Shown here piece after piece: positions 1 through 12,970 of a DNA stretch of 64,000 bases (position 1 is its first letter; the number at the start of each line of letters is the position of its first letter). The notes under the pieces were generated by a model that was not told the DNA's origin, searched no databases, and worked only from the letters and a program-made list of their open reading frames with translations. Made by a program: the position numbers and the translations under genes. Origin of the DNA: Struthidea cinerea (Eukaryota; Chordata; Aves; Passeriformes; Corcoracidae); the NCBI GenBank assembly GCA_013397865.1, contig VZTI01000603.1, positions 468,564 to 532,563 of the forward strand. Direction: 5' to 3'.

Positions 1-1189
1 ACTTGTGGATGCCATAATCAGCATCAGCAGACGCTGTTAAGCCAAATAAAGAGGAACATTCTTTCCAAGCTGCTTTTGAACAGACCCAGGCTTTTGAGTA
101 TCTTTGTATTATTGCCACTTGCTTATGAGACAGCAAAACGCTAAAGTCAAAACAACTTACTCAGCGGAGCAGAGAACAAAGGAAGTGTACAGCATTTAGA
201 ATGAAAAAGGACAAACAAAGATGATAATTCACATGGTCAACAAAATGGACATCTCTTAGGACAGGTTGATGGAGCGAAGGAGTTAGCAGAGAGAGGCAGA
301 TGATTGTGATAGATCACAGGGAGAAGAAAAGACAAGACATGCTTACTGAAGCATATGAGACCCCCAGAAACCACACCAGTCAGCAAAAAATTGAAAAACA
401 AACTGCGGGCCCTTTATTAGCTTGTTGCCTTGCCCAAAGCAGCAAGCTAAGTGTAATAAATAACCAAACCAATCAATTACGATGTTTGGAATTAAGCTGA
501 AGCCACCAGCTGCTTCCTTAGTGTTTGTTAAAAGCATTCTCACAGCAGCTCACAGGCTCTGCTGCTTCCTTCTCCCCCGCCTTCCCAGGGCTGCAGGTAT
601 GACAGCTGGCCTGGTGATTCCTCACCCAGGCAAAGCTCCTACAGAAACTAAGGAATGAATAAAATAACAACTGTTTTCCAGCTAACAAATGATCTTGCCC
701 TGAACAAGGAATAAAGAATTTCTCAGAATTGAACCTCAACAAAACATTAATGATCCCTACCTGAGCCTGGACTTACAGCAAGTGCAGGGGGTAAAGGGCA
801 TGAAGGCAAGACAGAAAGTCTTTTGGGATTCTCATTTGAAAGCCCTAGCCAGTATTTGCACTAAGAATACTCCATGTTTTGAAGCCGTATCGGTGTAAGG
901 ATGTCAGTATATTTTCTTAAATAACACGGGAGAGCACAAGCTTTGGAAAAGCCAAGCTTCTCTGCACAGCCACTCTACCCTCGCCAGCTCAGCTGTACTG
1001 GCACTGCGCTCCATCTGGAGAAGTTTGGCTTCACTACTCCACTGGTTTCTAGAAGCACCTCACTGCACTGCTGACAGGTAAGCCAGAGCCAACACAAGCC
1101 TAAAGGCCACTCCTGGGAGGGAGAAGGGTTTTCCGAAGCCTCCCAGTGCAGCATGGGGAAAAGAAGAATGTGATAAAACACTGTGTGAG

Positions 1190-1345
1190 AAGGAACAGAT
1201 GAGAAGGACTGATGCCACAATGGACAAGAATAAAAATGAGAAAGGGAAAGAAGGTGAGAAAAATACAGAATGAGAGAAAATGAGAAAAAGAAGGTTAGGA
1301 TAGAGCAAAGATAAGTTAAACAAAAAAATAAAAGGGATTTGGAAT
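1190..1345 (+). repeat. Purine-rich low-complexity tract
   Basis: GA/A-rich run (gagaaggaacagatgagaagg ... gagaaagggaaagaaggtgag ... gagaaaatgagaaaaagaagg). Creates a long chance open frame on the minus strand of low-complexity Phe/Ser/Leu composition. Confidence 0.6.
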
Positions 1346-4300
1346 AGAAAAAACAGCTGAAGCTCAGTCAGTGGTTGAGAAGACATTTTTACAGCTTGTT
1401 TCTTCGGTCTTCCTTCTTTGAGGGGAAACAAGCGTAAGATATGTGGTGGTTAGATATTCCTCTTTAACCTTCATGTTTATTCAGACTTACAATAACATGC
1501 TCTCTATAATGATACCTGAACTTTGCTTTTTTCTCCTAATTGAGAAAAAGCTGAATCCCACCACTGAATTACTCAGGGTTAATTTTAACTCAAGTAAATG
1601 TATTGCTTTCACTCCTGTCTCTGGAAGAAACTTGACTGTAATTATCTAGATAACTGTCTCTACACTGAAATCGTATTATTTTTGTACAAGAGGTAGAATT
1701 ACCTGATGCAGAATTAACCATATTTTTGTGACATTCAGTGTTATGAAAAGGAGCCTTTCAGCATGAAATAATCACTGGTTTGTCAATCTTCAACAAATCA
1801 AGGAAGATTAAGAAGAATGGAAACAGTAAAACAAACATTAAAAAAATAAATGAAACTGTTTTTCTCTTACACTGCTGTTCCATTTCAGTGCTGACCAAGG
1901 CTTCTGTGTCCCAGCACGGCAGACCACACGAGAGTGAGGAGCTGAAGTGGCTCTATGGCCCTGCTGGTGCAGGAAGAGGGCAAAAAGCTGGAGGCAGCAT
2001 ATACCAGCTGCTCTACTGTTTGTATGGTCAAGCCCTGGACTAGACAGATCCAAGCTGTTGTTCATCTAAGTGCATGGGGACACTTTTGAGTGTTGTAGTG
2101 ATTTAATACCGAAAGAACAGGTTCACAGGTCTGGAACTGAGATCTAGGATCCTGACTGAAGTTCCCAGTGGTTTGCAGTATCATGAATTCAGTTCATTTA
2201 CACATACATATCCAGGTCACTCAGCCAGGCACCACGGGGCAAGGAGAGGGGGATTCCTGCAAGGCCACTTCTGGCGTGGACTGTGGCAGTTACCTTGTGA
2301 CCAAAAACTCTTTACAGCACTCTGTGTCATTCCTAGTGTCTGAAATTATTTCCTATACATAAATGCTTTCCATCTGTGGCTTAAAACTCTCCTTCAGGAA
2401 ATGGAAAACCTGACTTCATAAATCATCTTTTGCCCGAATGAATGTGAATTTCCACACCAGGACAGGACTGCAGTCACATGGGAACAGAGAATCCTGCACA
2501 CCAGGCTCTCCACAACCCAGATGGATTAGAGCTGCTGTGCAGTTAGAAATGCAAAATTAACAGGTCACAAAGGAATGGAGCCCGAAAGGCAGCTTGATTA
2601 CATGTTGTTTAAGTGAAGACTCTCGGCTGGAGGTCCCATGGCTCTGCTTCCTGCCTGTTGATTTATTTGACACAAGACAATAGTTAAGAAAAATAAAAAA
2701 GGCACCAGGAGAGAGATTTAGGGTAATGTTCACTATTGTAAATTCTCCATTTGCCTCCCTTCCTAACTGCTCAATGATCCACCTTCAATGAGAAAAAAGG
2801 GTTTTCAAGCCTTCACAGGCTGGGGTTGGAGACACTTTGCTGGGCTGGGATGCAATTGCTTCATCTAAGAACTCGACAATCCGTATCCACCCATTTCAGG
2901 GTTAAGGGAGGAAGAATTTTGCTGATAAAACAGAGAGATATCTGTGTTGTGTTTGTCTGTGGGGTTTTTTAAGGATCTCAGATGTCCTAAAGTATGACGT
3001 AGGTGCTTTCACAGCCAGCTCAGTACAGACACATGCTATCGGACACTTCTAGTAATTCCTGGGACTCTACCTGCTGCCTGACTGCTGCTTCATATGCCAG
3101 TACCAGAAGTGGTTCTTTTGGAGATAATTCACATCTTCTCCTTCCCTCAATCAGAATCACCACTGCAAAGGAGGAATACAAATGATAGAGAGCTTCTACC
3201 TCTTAAAATTTTGCCACCAAGGTGGGAACTGCCTCTTGAGAAAACAAAGCATTGTGCTAATCATCTGAAATACTGCCACAAATGCATTTACTTGCTTTGA
3301 TTTGACACTAACTAGTTATTCTTTGACCCCTCCTGATTGAAGAAGAGCTGTATCAATGATTTTCAAGACAGAAGCAGATGGTCTACCAAATAGTACTAGC
3401 TTCTTCTAAGGAGAACAGTTTATATTTTAATTTAGTACCCAATTGTTCTTAATAAGGAAGAAGAAAGGCTTCCAGCTGAAGCACCACATTTCTTTGAAAC
3501 CTTCAAGGAAGTGACTAGAAAGGCATGTTATAAAATGAAGCAGTTAAACTCAATGTTTGCTCATTGCAAAGAGTCAGCACTTCCTATTCAATGTCTTCCT
3601 AATTACCACTGAGGATCAAAGTCTTTCAAATGATTGCCTGTCCATTCAAACCATTAACAGATGATCATTGGCCCCTCCAGTGCTATGGTAGCTTGTAATT
3701 TCTTGCAGGAAAGGGAAAATACAGTTTTAAATGGGTATATTTAAATATTTTCATGCATATTTAAACGAGGATTTTTTTTAAATTGTTAACCTATAGAAAA
3801 AAAATAGACATAGAAGTGGCACGGCTTATCCAAGGAGCTGTCTGCTTAAATACCTTTGGTAACTTCCTTTACCATCTATACCAATTTCAAATAGAACAGA
3901 AAGTGGAAAGAGGGACGTCAGCAGCACTTGTCTGCCATTAGGCAGCCTACTGCCTAATGCACCAAAGAAACTTACTTCAGCCCCCACAGCTCTGGTAAAT
4001 TTGGTGTTAGACATGCGCAGGCCTTTCCCAGTAAAATAATATTTTCCCTTCTAGATACCCTTTCTGGCAGAGACCATATTACTATAAATATTACCAAGAT
4101 ATTTCTTCAAGATCAAAGTCAATTACAAAATGGTCCCACTATACCTCTAAATGGAGTTTTAATTTGTGTATATAATATTAGAAATAATGGTTTTCCCATT
4201 GGGTTACTCACTTCAATTACAGAAATGAGGACAGGCAGCTCTACCAGAGGACCTCTTATCCTGCTTTGCATTTACAAAATTCTGGGCTAGCCTGTTGTGG

Positions 4301-6181
4301 ACAGTGTAATTTTACAAATGCCCTTTTATTACACACATATAAACTGTGGGGCACTAATTAAAAATGGTGTAATTGACATAGGTAAATCAAAAAGCTCTCA
4401 CATTCTTCCTTCCTTGTTATCCCAACTAGATAACTGTCAGAAAACCTGCCTTCCAAAAATAATACAATAATTTGCCTAAAGTCTAAAAAACAGTTTGCTG
4501 TGCAGAAGTCATAAAATATATCTCTCTTCTTCTAACACCCCAGCACAAAAGAGGTGGGATCAGAGTTTAAATCAAATATCCCAGTTTAAGCATCAAGATC
4601 TAAATATTGCTGTAGAATTTGATGAGCGAGCTGATCTCTCAGATGGCTGCCTGCTCATCTGTCCTTCTGAACACAAACATGATTTTATTATAGTAAGACA
4701 AGTAAATGTCTTTGAGAGCACTGCTGGTGTTTTAATCCTAAAATCAGCTGAAAACTGCATTAGTGTCATTAGTCACTAGGCACATTCTAAAAGCACCAGA
4801 GCCCCAGTTGGGCTGTGCTAGTTGATATAAGAAAAATTAACAAAATGACAATCTCAGAATCCCCTGATGTCCAAAGAACAGGTTTAACTTGAGCTTTACT
4901 TAGCCTAAGTAAATCTAGTGACTTCAAGAGGATGATGTAGGTGTTTCAAGCTCAGTACAAATTTACACATTTTGTAGATCTGGGCCAGAATGCTCATCAG
5001 CATTGTCAAAACTGAGCTCTAAAGCAGAATCCTATCGGCCTCGAGACTGCTGGAAGAGACAAGAAAAAATTTTAACTGTACATGCGTTCAGGAGCATCGT
5101 GTTGTTTTAGCTGCTTTGGATGACAAAAGCACAGGTATGTTTAAAGCATGCTAAGAATGTTTTAATTTATTGTCTAATTTTTCTTTACATATACGAGAAA
5201 AACAAACATTGTTCTAATTTGGAGAGGGAAAAAAAAGTCCCTTTTTTTCCCCTGTACAAAAGCTTGGCAAATGGATACAAATGCAGTCTGAGAAACCTGC
5301 TAAAGTGGGTGACACTGCACAATTAACAACACAATAATTTTTTTTCTGTCCTGAGACCATAAGCAAAATCCAGCACAATACTTTCAGGGGCTACAAATCT
5401 AGGTGAATGGTTCCGGTCAGTGGGAAAAGCTCTCTCAATAACAAAACATAACACAGCCTGATGATTTGTTCCCTTAGACTTAGGAATAAATCCAGCACAC
5501 AGATTAAAGCAAGTGCTAGCAAGTGCAACCCACAGTGTTCTAGAAAGACCCACAGCCATCTTTAATTTTACCTAAAAAAAGCATTTGTTAAAAAAACTTG
5601 AAGTTTGCCAAGTCAAGCACTCAAAAATGAGCAAAGAACAGAATTAAGATTGCTTGTGTGATTTTACATCAGCCCCTGTATGCATATGTACTCTGTAATA
5701 GCCTTTAATTCCCTCATCACAGGCTATTTTTTTCCACTGGCCCAATGCTGAGCAGAACAATTGCACAGAAATTGCCACTCAACCCCGGCAACTCCAGCAT
5801 TGTAGCATGTTCAATTGCTTTCTAGGGATGCCATATGTGCAGTCTGCTTGGTAGCAGTAGGAGGGGGTTGGAAAGGGAAGGAATACACTCGGCACAGACA
5901 ATTTCGCTACTGCATTCTACCTAGGTCCCTACCGAGCATGTGTGAACTCAGATTTTCTAGTTTTTGGTAGCCAGCTCTGGGTGGATCAGGGATGTGATAA
6001 AGTACACACCAGTGATTGTTCTCCCTAATAATAAAAAGAGATGTCACAATTCTCCATTACCTCAGTACTTCTGCAATATAAATAGAAAATGACAGTAGAT
6101 CCAATAGCAGAATTTTGCCTAAATGAGTGACCACATCAGCAGGAGGACCCAGATCCCTACTCCCACATGTCTATTTAGGGT

Positions 6182-6536
6182 ATAGAATCACAGAATCATT
6201 AAAGTTGGAAGATCTAAGATCATCAAGTCCAACCACTAACCCAGCACTGACGTTCACCACTAAACCATGTCTCCATCTGCCACATCCACATGCCTTTTGA
6301 ACACTTCCAAGCATGGTGATTTCACCATGGGCAGCCTGTTCCAATGCTTGACAAGCCTTTAAATGAAGAAACCTTTCCTAATATCCAACCTAAACCTCCT
6401 CATTTCCTCCAGGCTAAACACCCCCAGCTCCCTTAGCTGCTCCTCATCAGACCTGTGCTCCAGCCCTTCCCCACTGCTGCCCTTCTCTGGACATGCTCCA
6501 GCACTTCAATGTCCTTCTTGTAGTGAGAGGCCCAAA
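6182..6536 (-). mobile_element. CR1 LINE 3' fragment, antisense copy on plus strand
   Basis: Reads atagaatcacagaatcat at its left end, then the CR1 3' region as its reverse complement (guccaaccactaacccagcac, gggcagcctgttccaatgc, ctaaacctcctcatttcctccaggctaaac, ctccagcccttcccc). Element orientation is therefore minus, 5'-truncated at about 6536. About 355 bp and only moderately diverged. CR1 is the dominant avian LINE. Confidence 0.93.
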
Positions 6537-7978
6537 CGTTTCCTTGTGATAACTTAGGCCATGATAATTTTGTTTCATCATTAAATACGAATGTATCAAA
6601 GTGCTTGCTCGGGGATACAGCACACCCTCTGCTCCTTCATCCCCAAAGACTAAGTTGATAGCAGTGAATTAAACAGTACCAAGCAGTGTAACTTGATAGT
6701 CTGTAACATTTACTTGTTAGAAGGAACTCTACCCTGATACTGGCTCTAGTCAGCCAATACCTTCTAAATTCCTGTGCATTGTTCAGCTAGTAAGGACCAG
6801 AGATCATTCTAATAGATAGTTTAGGTCTGAACACCCATAAGAGTGTAACACTAGAGAAATGTATCCATTTTGGACCAGGTGGGTGCCCAGAATGGTCCCA
6901 TGTACATGTTCCACAACCTGGAGCAGCCCATGATGCAGTCTGACTGGGGAAGTTATACTAAAATAAATAAATTGTTACTAACCACCAGAATTAATTTTGT
7001 TTGGAATATTATTATGCTTAGATTGAGGGATTTTTTTCTTTTTTTTTTTTACCAAAAGCCTCAGGAAACTCTTTTGATACTTGATTTCATCATAATTTCT
7101 TCCATAATTAAAAGAGATTCAGCTTCACTGATAGTCCAATTAGATTTTCTTTTGAAATACCCAGAGTAAGCATAGCCATCACCTCTGCTAACTGCCTGGT
7201 TCTGCTTTGCTTTTTAAAGAGTCTCTTTGCATAATGAAGTGATGCTGCAGTTGTACTAGGCAAGCAAGGTGAGATGCTGCTGCTGTGTCACGTGCTACCA
7301 GATTTGAAAACAGCCAACAACATATCCTGCTCTCATCATCTTTCTAGGCAAAAGCTTCTGACTGCAATAGGGTCAGGCTTGGAAGTTAAGGTATGATCAA
7401 ATCAAATAGAGAGGAAGATAGGAAAAGCTGGAGATGATGGGAGAGTTTATAGGTTAGCACTGGACCACAAAGATTCAACATCCTCTACCTATAGAGCACC
7501 AGATCCTACTATCTCAAAGGGAAGTATAGAAGTGGTCCTTTTGGAGCTTTTAAGTTTCAGCATAAACAGTAGTTTGAAACCTTGACAAAGAGGAAAGGAG
7601 TGGATTGGACTTTCTGATCTTTATTTTACAGGTCATCTAGGATGCTACCTGGGCAGTATACTTAACAACAACACTCTATAAAGATGTCTATCTACTACAT
7701 AGCTCAACTTTAGCTAAAAGGTAAAAACCTCAGAGAATGCACCGCTGCACACGTTCAATAGAAATGTATGACCTGGCTGCAAAGCAGGCTTTGAAGCCAT
7801 CTTCTAATTTATGCTAGAAAAGGATGGGAGAGAAACGCTAAACTATACCCGAGGAGCATTTTTCACTGCCAGTGACATCCCTAATTGAGATTAGTCTATG
7901 ACTAGTTACCCATAAAAATGTATGGTATTTAAAAACATTGAAAAAAAGCCCATTACAGGAAACAATTCTGTCTCCACT

Positions 7979-8016
7979 TAATTGCAATTAAATTACGTTA
8001 TTTCACACTAATTAGT
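7979..8016. promoter_or_regulatory. Pair of homeodomain-type palindromes
   Basis: taattgcaatta (7979-7990, two TAAT half-sites in inverted array with 4-bp spacing) and actaattagt (8007-8016) are perfect palindromes 16 bp apart. Both fit homeodomain dimer or core sites. Function inferred only. Confidence 0.35.
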
Positions 8017-9059
8017 ATGAAATAAAAACATGGACTCAAGGAGAACTCCTTCCATGAGACATATAAAGATCCCTAAAACTGATTCTTTTTCAGTGTCTCT
8101 GTGCAAAGGTCAATCTAAGTCGTGAAATAAAGATTACAGCAGCACATCTGTGCCACTGTCATAAAGACAAGGCCAGCACTTCTGGAGTCAGCTTGCTGTT
8201 ATTTTCTTTTCTGAGGGCTTATAGCAACTGTAAAACCTCACTAAAAGCAACTGATAAAAGCTTATGGGTTGAGAGCCCATATCTTACCATTTAATAAAAA
8301 CAGATGGAATTACATTAATCTCTCTTTGTGTTAAAGATTCTTAATTTTACAGAAGGATCAGGCATCTAAAGGGCCAACTGATGCGTGGCTTCATGACACA
8401 CTGGTGCAGACTCCCAGATCAGATGGAGCCCTCTGGATACAGAGCCGTAACCTGCTTTCGACTGGTTAAATAATTAAATAAAGGTGGTCTCCTTCTGAAT
8501 GGAGTTCATTCTTCCAATGATCCCACAATGATGAAAGAGGATCAGACTTTGACAAAAGGACCTCTTCAATCAGTGTCAAAATAAAACAATAAGCAGAAAT
8601 AAAAAAAGGTAATAGATAAAAGCTCAGAACAATAGGGAAAGAGTAATCTATATAAATCTAAAGCCATGGAGAGAGGGGAAAAGAAGCTGAGGACATCAAG
8701 AAAAAAACACATGGCTTGAAAAAACCCAAAGAACAACAGAACTTTTTTTTTAAGTGTACTGAAACCTAGCAAAATGAGCAGCAATATTGATGGAGATGGG
8801 GATATTGTTAATAATGCTGTAGATAAAGACTAAAGTGTTCACTAAGAATTTTTGTTTCTAGTTTTTGAAAATAACTACAATAATGCAGTTATTTCACAGG
8901 AAGTAAGTTTTTTCCCAGTCCATTAATAACCAGGAATTATACTGAACTACATTTATTCAAGGACAAGTATTTCTAAATCTGAAGGCTCATTTAACTCATA
9001 CTCAGTAAAGAAGAAGGAAGAATCTGACTCACTGATTAACCAGCTACCAAGAAATTAGA

Positions 9060-9830
9060 ACCGGGTTAATGCTGTACAAATATTTAAGAGGGGAAAAGGA
9101 CAGGATGCAAGTCACTTGGTTTGGGTAGTCTGAAACCTACTACAGACAAAATAATGGAAAACAAAGAATTGAATTGATAAAGAATAAAGAAAGTGAATGT
9201 ACGGTATCTTAGGCCAACCATATTGCTTTTCTGAAAAACAGATCTTAAGGAACAGTTACTCATTCTTTGACAAGATTACAGTTTAGTAAGACATTTGATT
9301 TAATTTCATCTGCTTAAAGAAACAAGCATTTTCCAACGGTAAAAAGGCAGGTATACATATATTTAAAAACCAACTGAAAGATGTTAAAATTTTCATTGCT
9401 GGTGAATAACAATCATATGTTACAATTTCTTGTGAAGTTCAACAACTGATAGTTGGACTGAAATTATTCAACATTTACATCAGTGTGATGCAAGTAAATA
9501 TAAAATCATGGATCACTAAACATGTAGATGACTCAAACACTTCAAGTGAGAAATACAATGATGAGGGCAGAACATAAAAATAGAAGAGCAGGGCAGTAAT
9601 TAAATTTGAATGATTCAAACAAAAAGTGTCAACGGCCAGCCTATATACTTTGGATAACGGATTGCAAATTGGGTCCATGAAATAGCAACTGGAAAGCAGA
9701 GACTGCAAATGACTTCAGGAGAAAGCACAAGAAGATGCTGCATAACAATATTCTAATGTAACTTTTATAGCCCAGAAAGACCTAATGAGATCCTTACACA
9801 TGTAAGTTGGGAAAAAGCCAGCTGAAGTAG
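9060..9830 (+). mobile_element. Ancient CR1/L3-type LINE relic (reverse transcriptase region)
   Basis: Although heavily decayed, the plus strand keeps LINE landmarks in the right order: gtacaaatatttaagaggggaaaaggacaggatgcaag, ctactacagacaaaataatgg, gtttagtaagacatttgatt (the SKAFD segment), ttggactgaaattattcaacatttacatcagtgtgatgc, gtagatgactcaaacac (the ADDT region) and, further on, actggaaagcagagactgcaaatgac and gacctaatgagatcc. It carries many stops and indels, so it is non-functional. The subfamily cannot be named by eye. Confidence 0.65.
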
Positions 9831-10261
9831 CTACGTGACTTAGCTATGTAAAACGGGTAGAGTAAGTAGCTGGAGTTTGCTGGGCTTCAATGTGCAAAGA
9901 GGTCAGCCTACACGATGTGAGAGTGTTTATGGACATTAACATTGAAAATTGAGAAAACAGTTTTAAATGAAAATTATGGGAATCCTCAGGCTTCTTCCCG
10001 TCTCCAATAAACACTGAACTAGCTGAGAAAAGATGAACACTTGACCAGGATATTTATCACTGTAGACTTTGAAGTACTAACCACTTTGCAAAGCAGAAAT
10101 TTTGCCGCCAAGTTCAGAACATATGGTTATCACATGGAATACCTGCATTTTCGCACTTCCCAGTTTCCACAGATTGGGCAAGTCTGGCAAAATTAGCAGG
10201 TCTGCAATATCTTCTGCTCTACTTTTCCAGTAATATTTTCTTGCAGCAGTGTCTCTCCTTT

Positions 10262-10708
10262 GAGTCCAGAAAGGGAAACTAAGCTGGTGAAGGGTCTAGA
10301 GAGTAAGTCCAATGAAGAGTGGCTGAGGGAGCTGGGAGTGTTTATCCTGGAGAAAAGGAGACTCAGATGGGGACCTTATTGCTTTTTACAACCACCTGAA
10401 AGAGGCTGTAGCCAGGTGGAGGTCGGCCTCTTCTCCCAGGCAACAAGTGACAGGACAAGAGGACACAGTCTCAAGCTGTGCCAGAGGAGGTTCAGGTTAA
10501 ACAACAGGAAGAATTTCTTCTTGGAAAGGGTTAAGCATTGAAATGGACTGCCAAGGGAGCTGGTGGAGTCACCATACCTGGAGGTGCTCAAGAAACAACT
10601 TGACGTGGCACTTTATGCTATAGTTTATTTGACATTGTCATGTTCCATCAAAGGTTGGACATGACGATCTTAGAGGTCTTTTCCACCCTAAGTGATTCTG
10701 TGATTCTT
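10262..10708 (+). mobile_element. CR1 LINE 3' fragment, plus orientation
   Basis: Contains the CR1 3' ORF2/UTR landmarks in order: gagtggctgagggagctggg, ctggagaaaaggagactcag, acctgaaagaggctgtagccaggtgg, gacaagaggacacagtctcaagctg, aggaagaatttcttcttggaaagg, then the terminal gaggtcttttccaccctaagtgattctgtgattctt with octamer-like tail. 5'-truncated. It is the longest young-looking CR1 in the window, and antisense to TENM4. Confidence 0.95.
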
Positions 10709-11184
10709 TCAAAAGCATATCCGTTATGGTGTATTTCTCTAGTCACAATGCTTTTAATGTCAGGTTACAGATCTTATTTAGACTGAAACAGTGAATGCTC
10801 CTTAACGGAGTTTCTGTGGCATGTTTCTTAACACCCACCCGAATGAACTGATCTTCACAAGAATAACTTTAAAGTAGCATCTTGAACCTTTATCACCTTT
10901 ATTTTTAAGCTGTGGATAAATCACTTGTACTTCCTTTGCTCTAAATTATAAAGCTAAGAGTAGCTGCTATCCAAACATACAATGGAAAATTCAAAGCAAA
11001 AAAAAAAAAAAAGAGATGCACACAATCACCTAATAATACAAAGTGCTCTTGCTAACTTTCCAGGTGATAGAAAATAAAAGATCTAAGTTATAATTCATAC
11101 CACCATGCACTTAAAGCTGCAGCAAAAGACAACAAAGCAGGCAGAAATGTAAGACTGAATGTAACCCATTGTGGTTTTAATTTA

Positions 11185-11418
11185 CATAGATCCTAGGATG
11201 CTTTGGGTTGGAAGCAATCCAAAAAAAAAAAGGCCATCTAGTTCCAACCACCCTGCCATTGGCAGGGACACCTTCCACTAGACCCGGTTGCTCAAAGCCC
11301 CATCCAACCTGGCCTTGAACTCTTCCAGGGATGAGGCAGGATGGTGCCAGGGCCTCACCACTCTCACAGCGAAAAATTTCTTTCCAGTATATATCTAAAC
11401 CTACTCTCTTTAAGGCCA
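11185..11418 (-). mobile_element. CR1 LINE 3' fragment, minus orientation, with A-run insertion
   Basis: Reads ggatgctttgggttggaag, ...catctagttccaaccaccctgcc, ggcagggacaccttccactagaccc, gctcaaagccccatccaacctggcc: the reverse complement of a CR1 3' end. A run of about 11 A interrupts it near 11220. The left end (tagatcctaggatg) is a decayed tail. Confidence 0.93.
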
Positions 11419-12839
11419 TAAATTTAATTTTGTGTCTTTCTCGTTTCTCTGATAATCACTCTCCGTGTGTGTGCATGTCAAGAGGGAGGTTGGGCAATGT
11501 CAGAAAAGAGGTGGGGCTGAAACATTTGAGTCTCTATTTCATTGCGGATCTGGCCAGGGAAAGTTCCTCTGCCAGATTCCCTGAGGCAGCTTTCCTGAGT
11601 TCACTGCTACTCACCAGCCTCTTGTAAACTTTACACACAGCAGCTGCCCTCACTGGTTCTCTAACACAGAGAAGTGAGACTGAGGTGAACACAGAATCCT
11701 GTGATCTTCCCATCTCTCTGCTACAGAACAAAAAATGCAAAAAGATTTCTGCAACTCCATGCACTTTTGAGTAGTCAGACAGACGCTCAAGTTGATGGCA
11801 TCTCTCCATGAAGTTGAGACTATTTTCATGCCTTAGCCTTCCTGAGAAAATTTACAGGGGAAAAATGTAGGGCTCAACAACAAAAAAGATCATTCAAAAT
11901 GGGACTAAAGGGTTAACATCTGTCATGATTTATATTTTGTCTTTAGTCAGGTCAATCCCTAAAACAAGGAATTTTTAAAATATATGCAGATTTTTGCAGG
12001 GTTAGTCCAGCTGCTGTTGCAGACAGTGGGCCCACTGACTGACTGTATTTGAACCACTGCTGAAGGAAATGGAGTTGCTGCAGTTTAAGAGGAGCATGTG
12101 CACGAGAAGAGCAAGGACCGTATTTCCTAAATGTCAGGGGTATGAAAGGAAGAGCTAGATGTCATTTAAACTGTCCTGCTTAGTGAGGGAGTGGCAGCAA
12201 CCCTCTTGCCCCACCAATGTTTGCCTGCATTTGGTACAAGAAGAGCCAGCTTTAATAGGAAAAACAAAATTGCACATATTCATGTTCTACTATAGAGGAA
12301 AAAAGCGATAGTGCTGGGTTGTGATGATGGTCCCTCTCAACCAGTGTCCTGGAATGTTGCTTCACAAACATTTATAATACACAAAATATATCACTGGTAA
12401 TATAATACTAAAGCACCTTTTAGACTGGATCTGACATTTTTATTGATTAAGGGTGAAATTAAGTAAATGAGTTTGCAGTTACTGAGTGAATACCCACAGT
12501 TACTGAGTGGTGATTTTGTGAAGATGTGAAAGAACCATGAAAGGACCTCAAAGCTCTGCTTTAGGTAACAGATTGACTTCATAACATAAAGGCTTTGCTA
12601 GAACAGATTGTTTAGCTCCCATTTCTGCCTTTTATCAAAGACAAGATGGAAACAGAAAACATCCAAAGATTTTGATTTATAATCCTTGTAAATCAAAAGA
12701 CCAAATGTCAACAGTAGCAAAATAGAACTTAATCTGGGATCAGAACAGAAATATTAAAGCAGAAAGTGAAAGAAGCCTGTTGGCAGGGTAATAAATTGTT
12801 TTATATTTTAACATGAATAAAAACCTTAATATCAAGGTA

Positions 12840-12970
12840 TAAATGTAGGATTAATAGATATGGATCAAGTTTAATAATTAAGAATTAGCGACTTTTCCTA
12901 TTGATCTCTTACCATATAAACACCATGGTAATTGGTATTCTATACATCCATTGCTAACTAATTAGATTCC
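12840..12970. promoter_or_regulatory. AT-rich homeodomain-motif block, candidate regulatory element
   Basis: Contains TAATTA at 12875 and 12959, ggtaattgg at about 12928, and ttaatag/tatcaag-like sites in unique sequence. Looks like a possible conserved non-coding element; conservation cannot be tested here. Confidence 0.25.
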
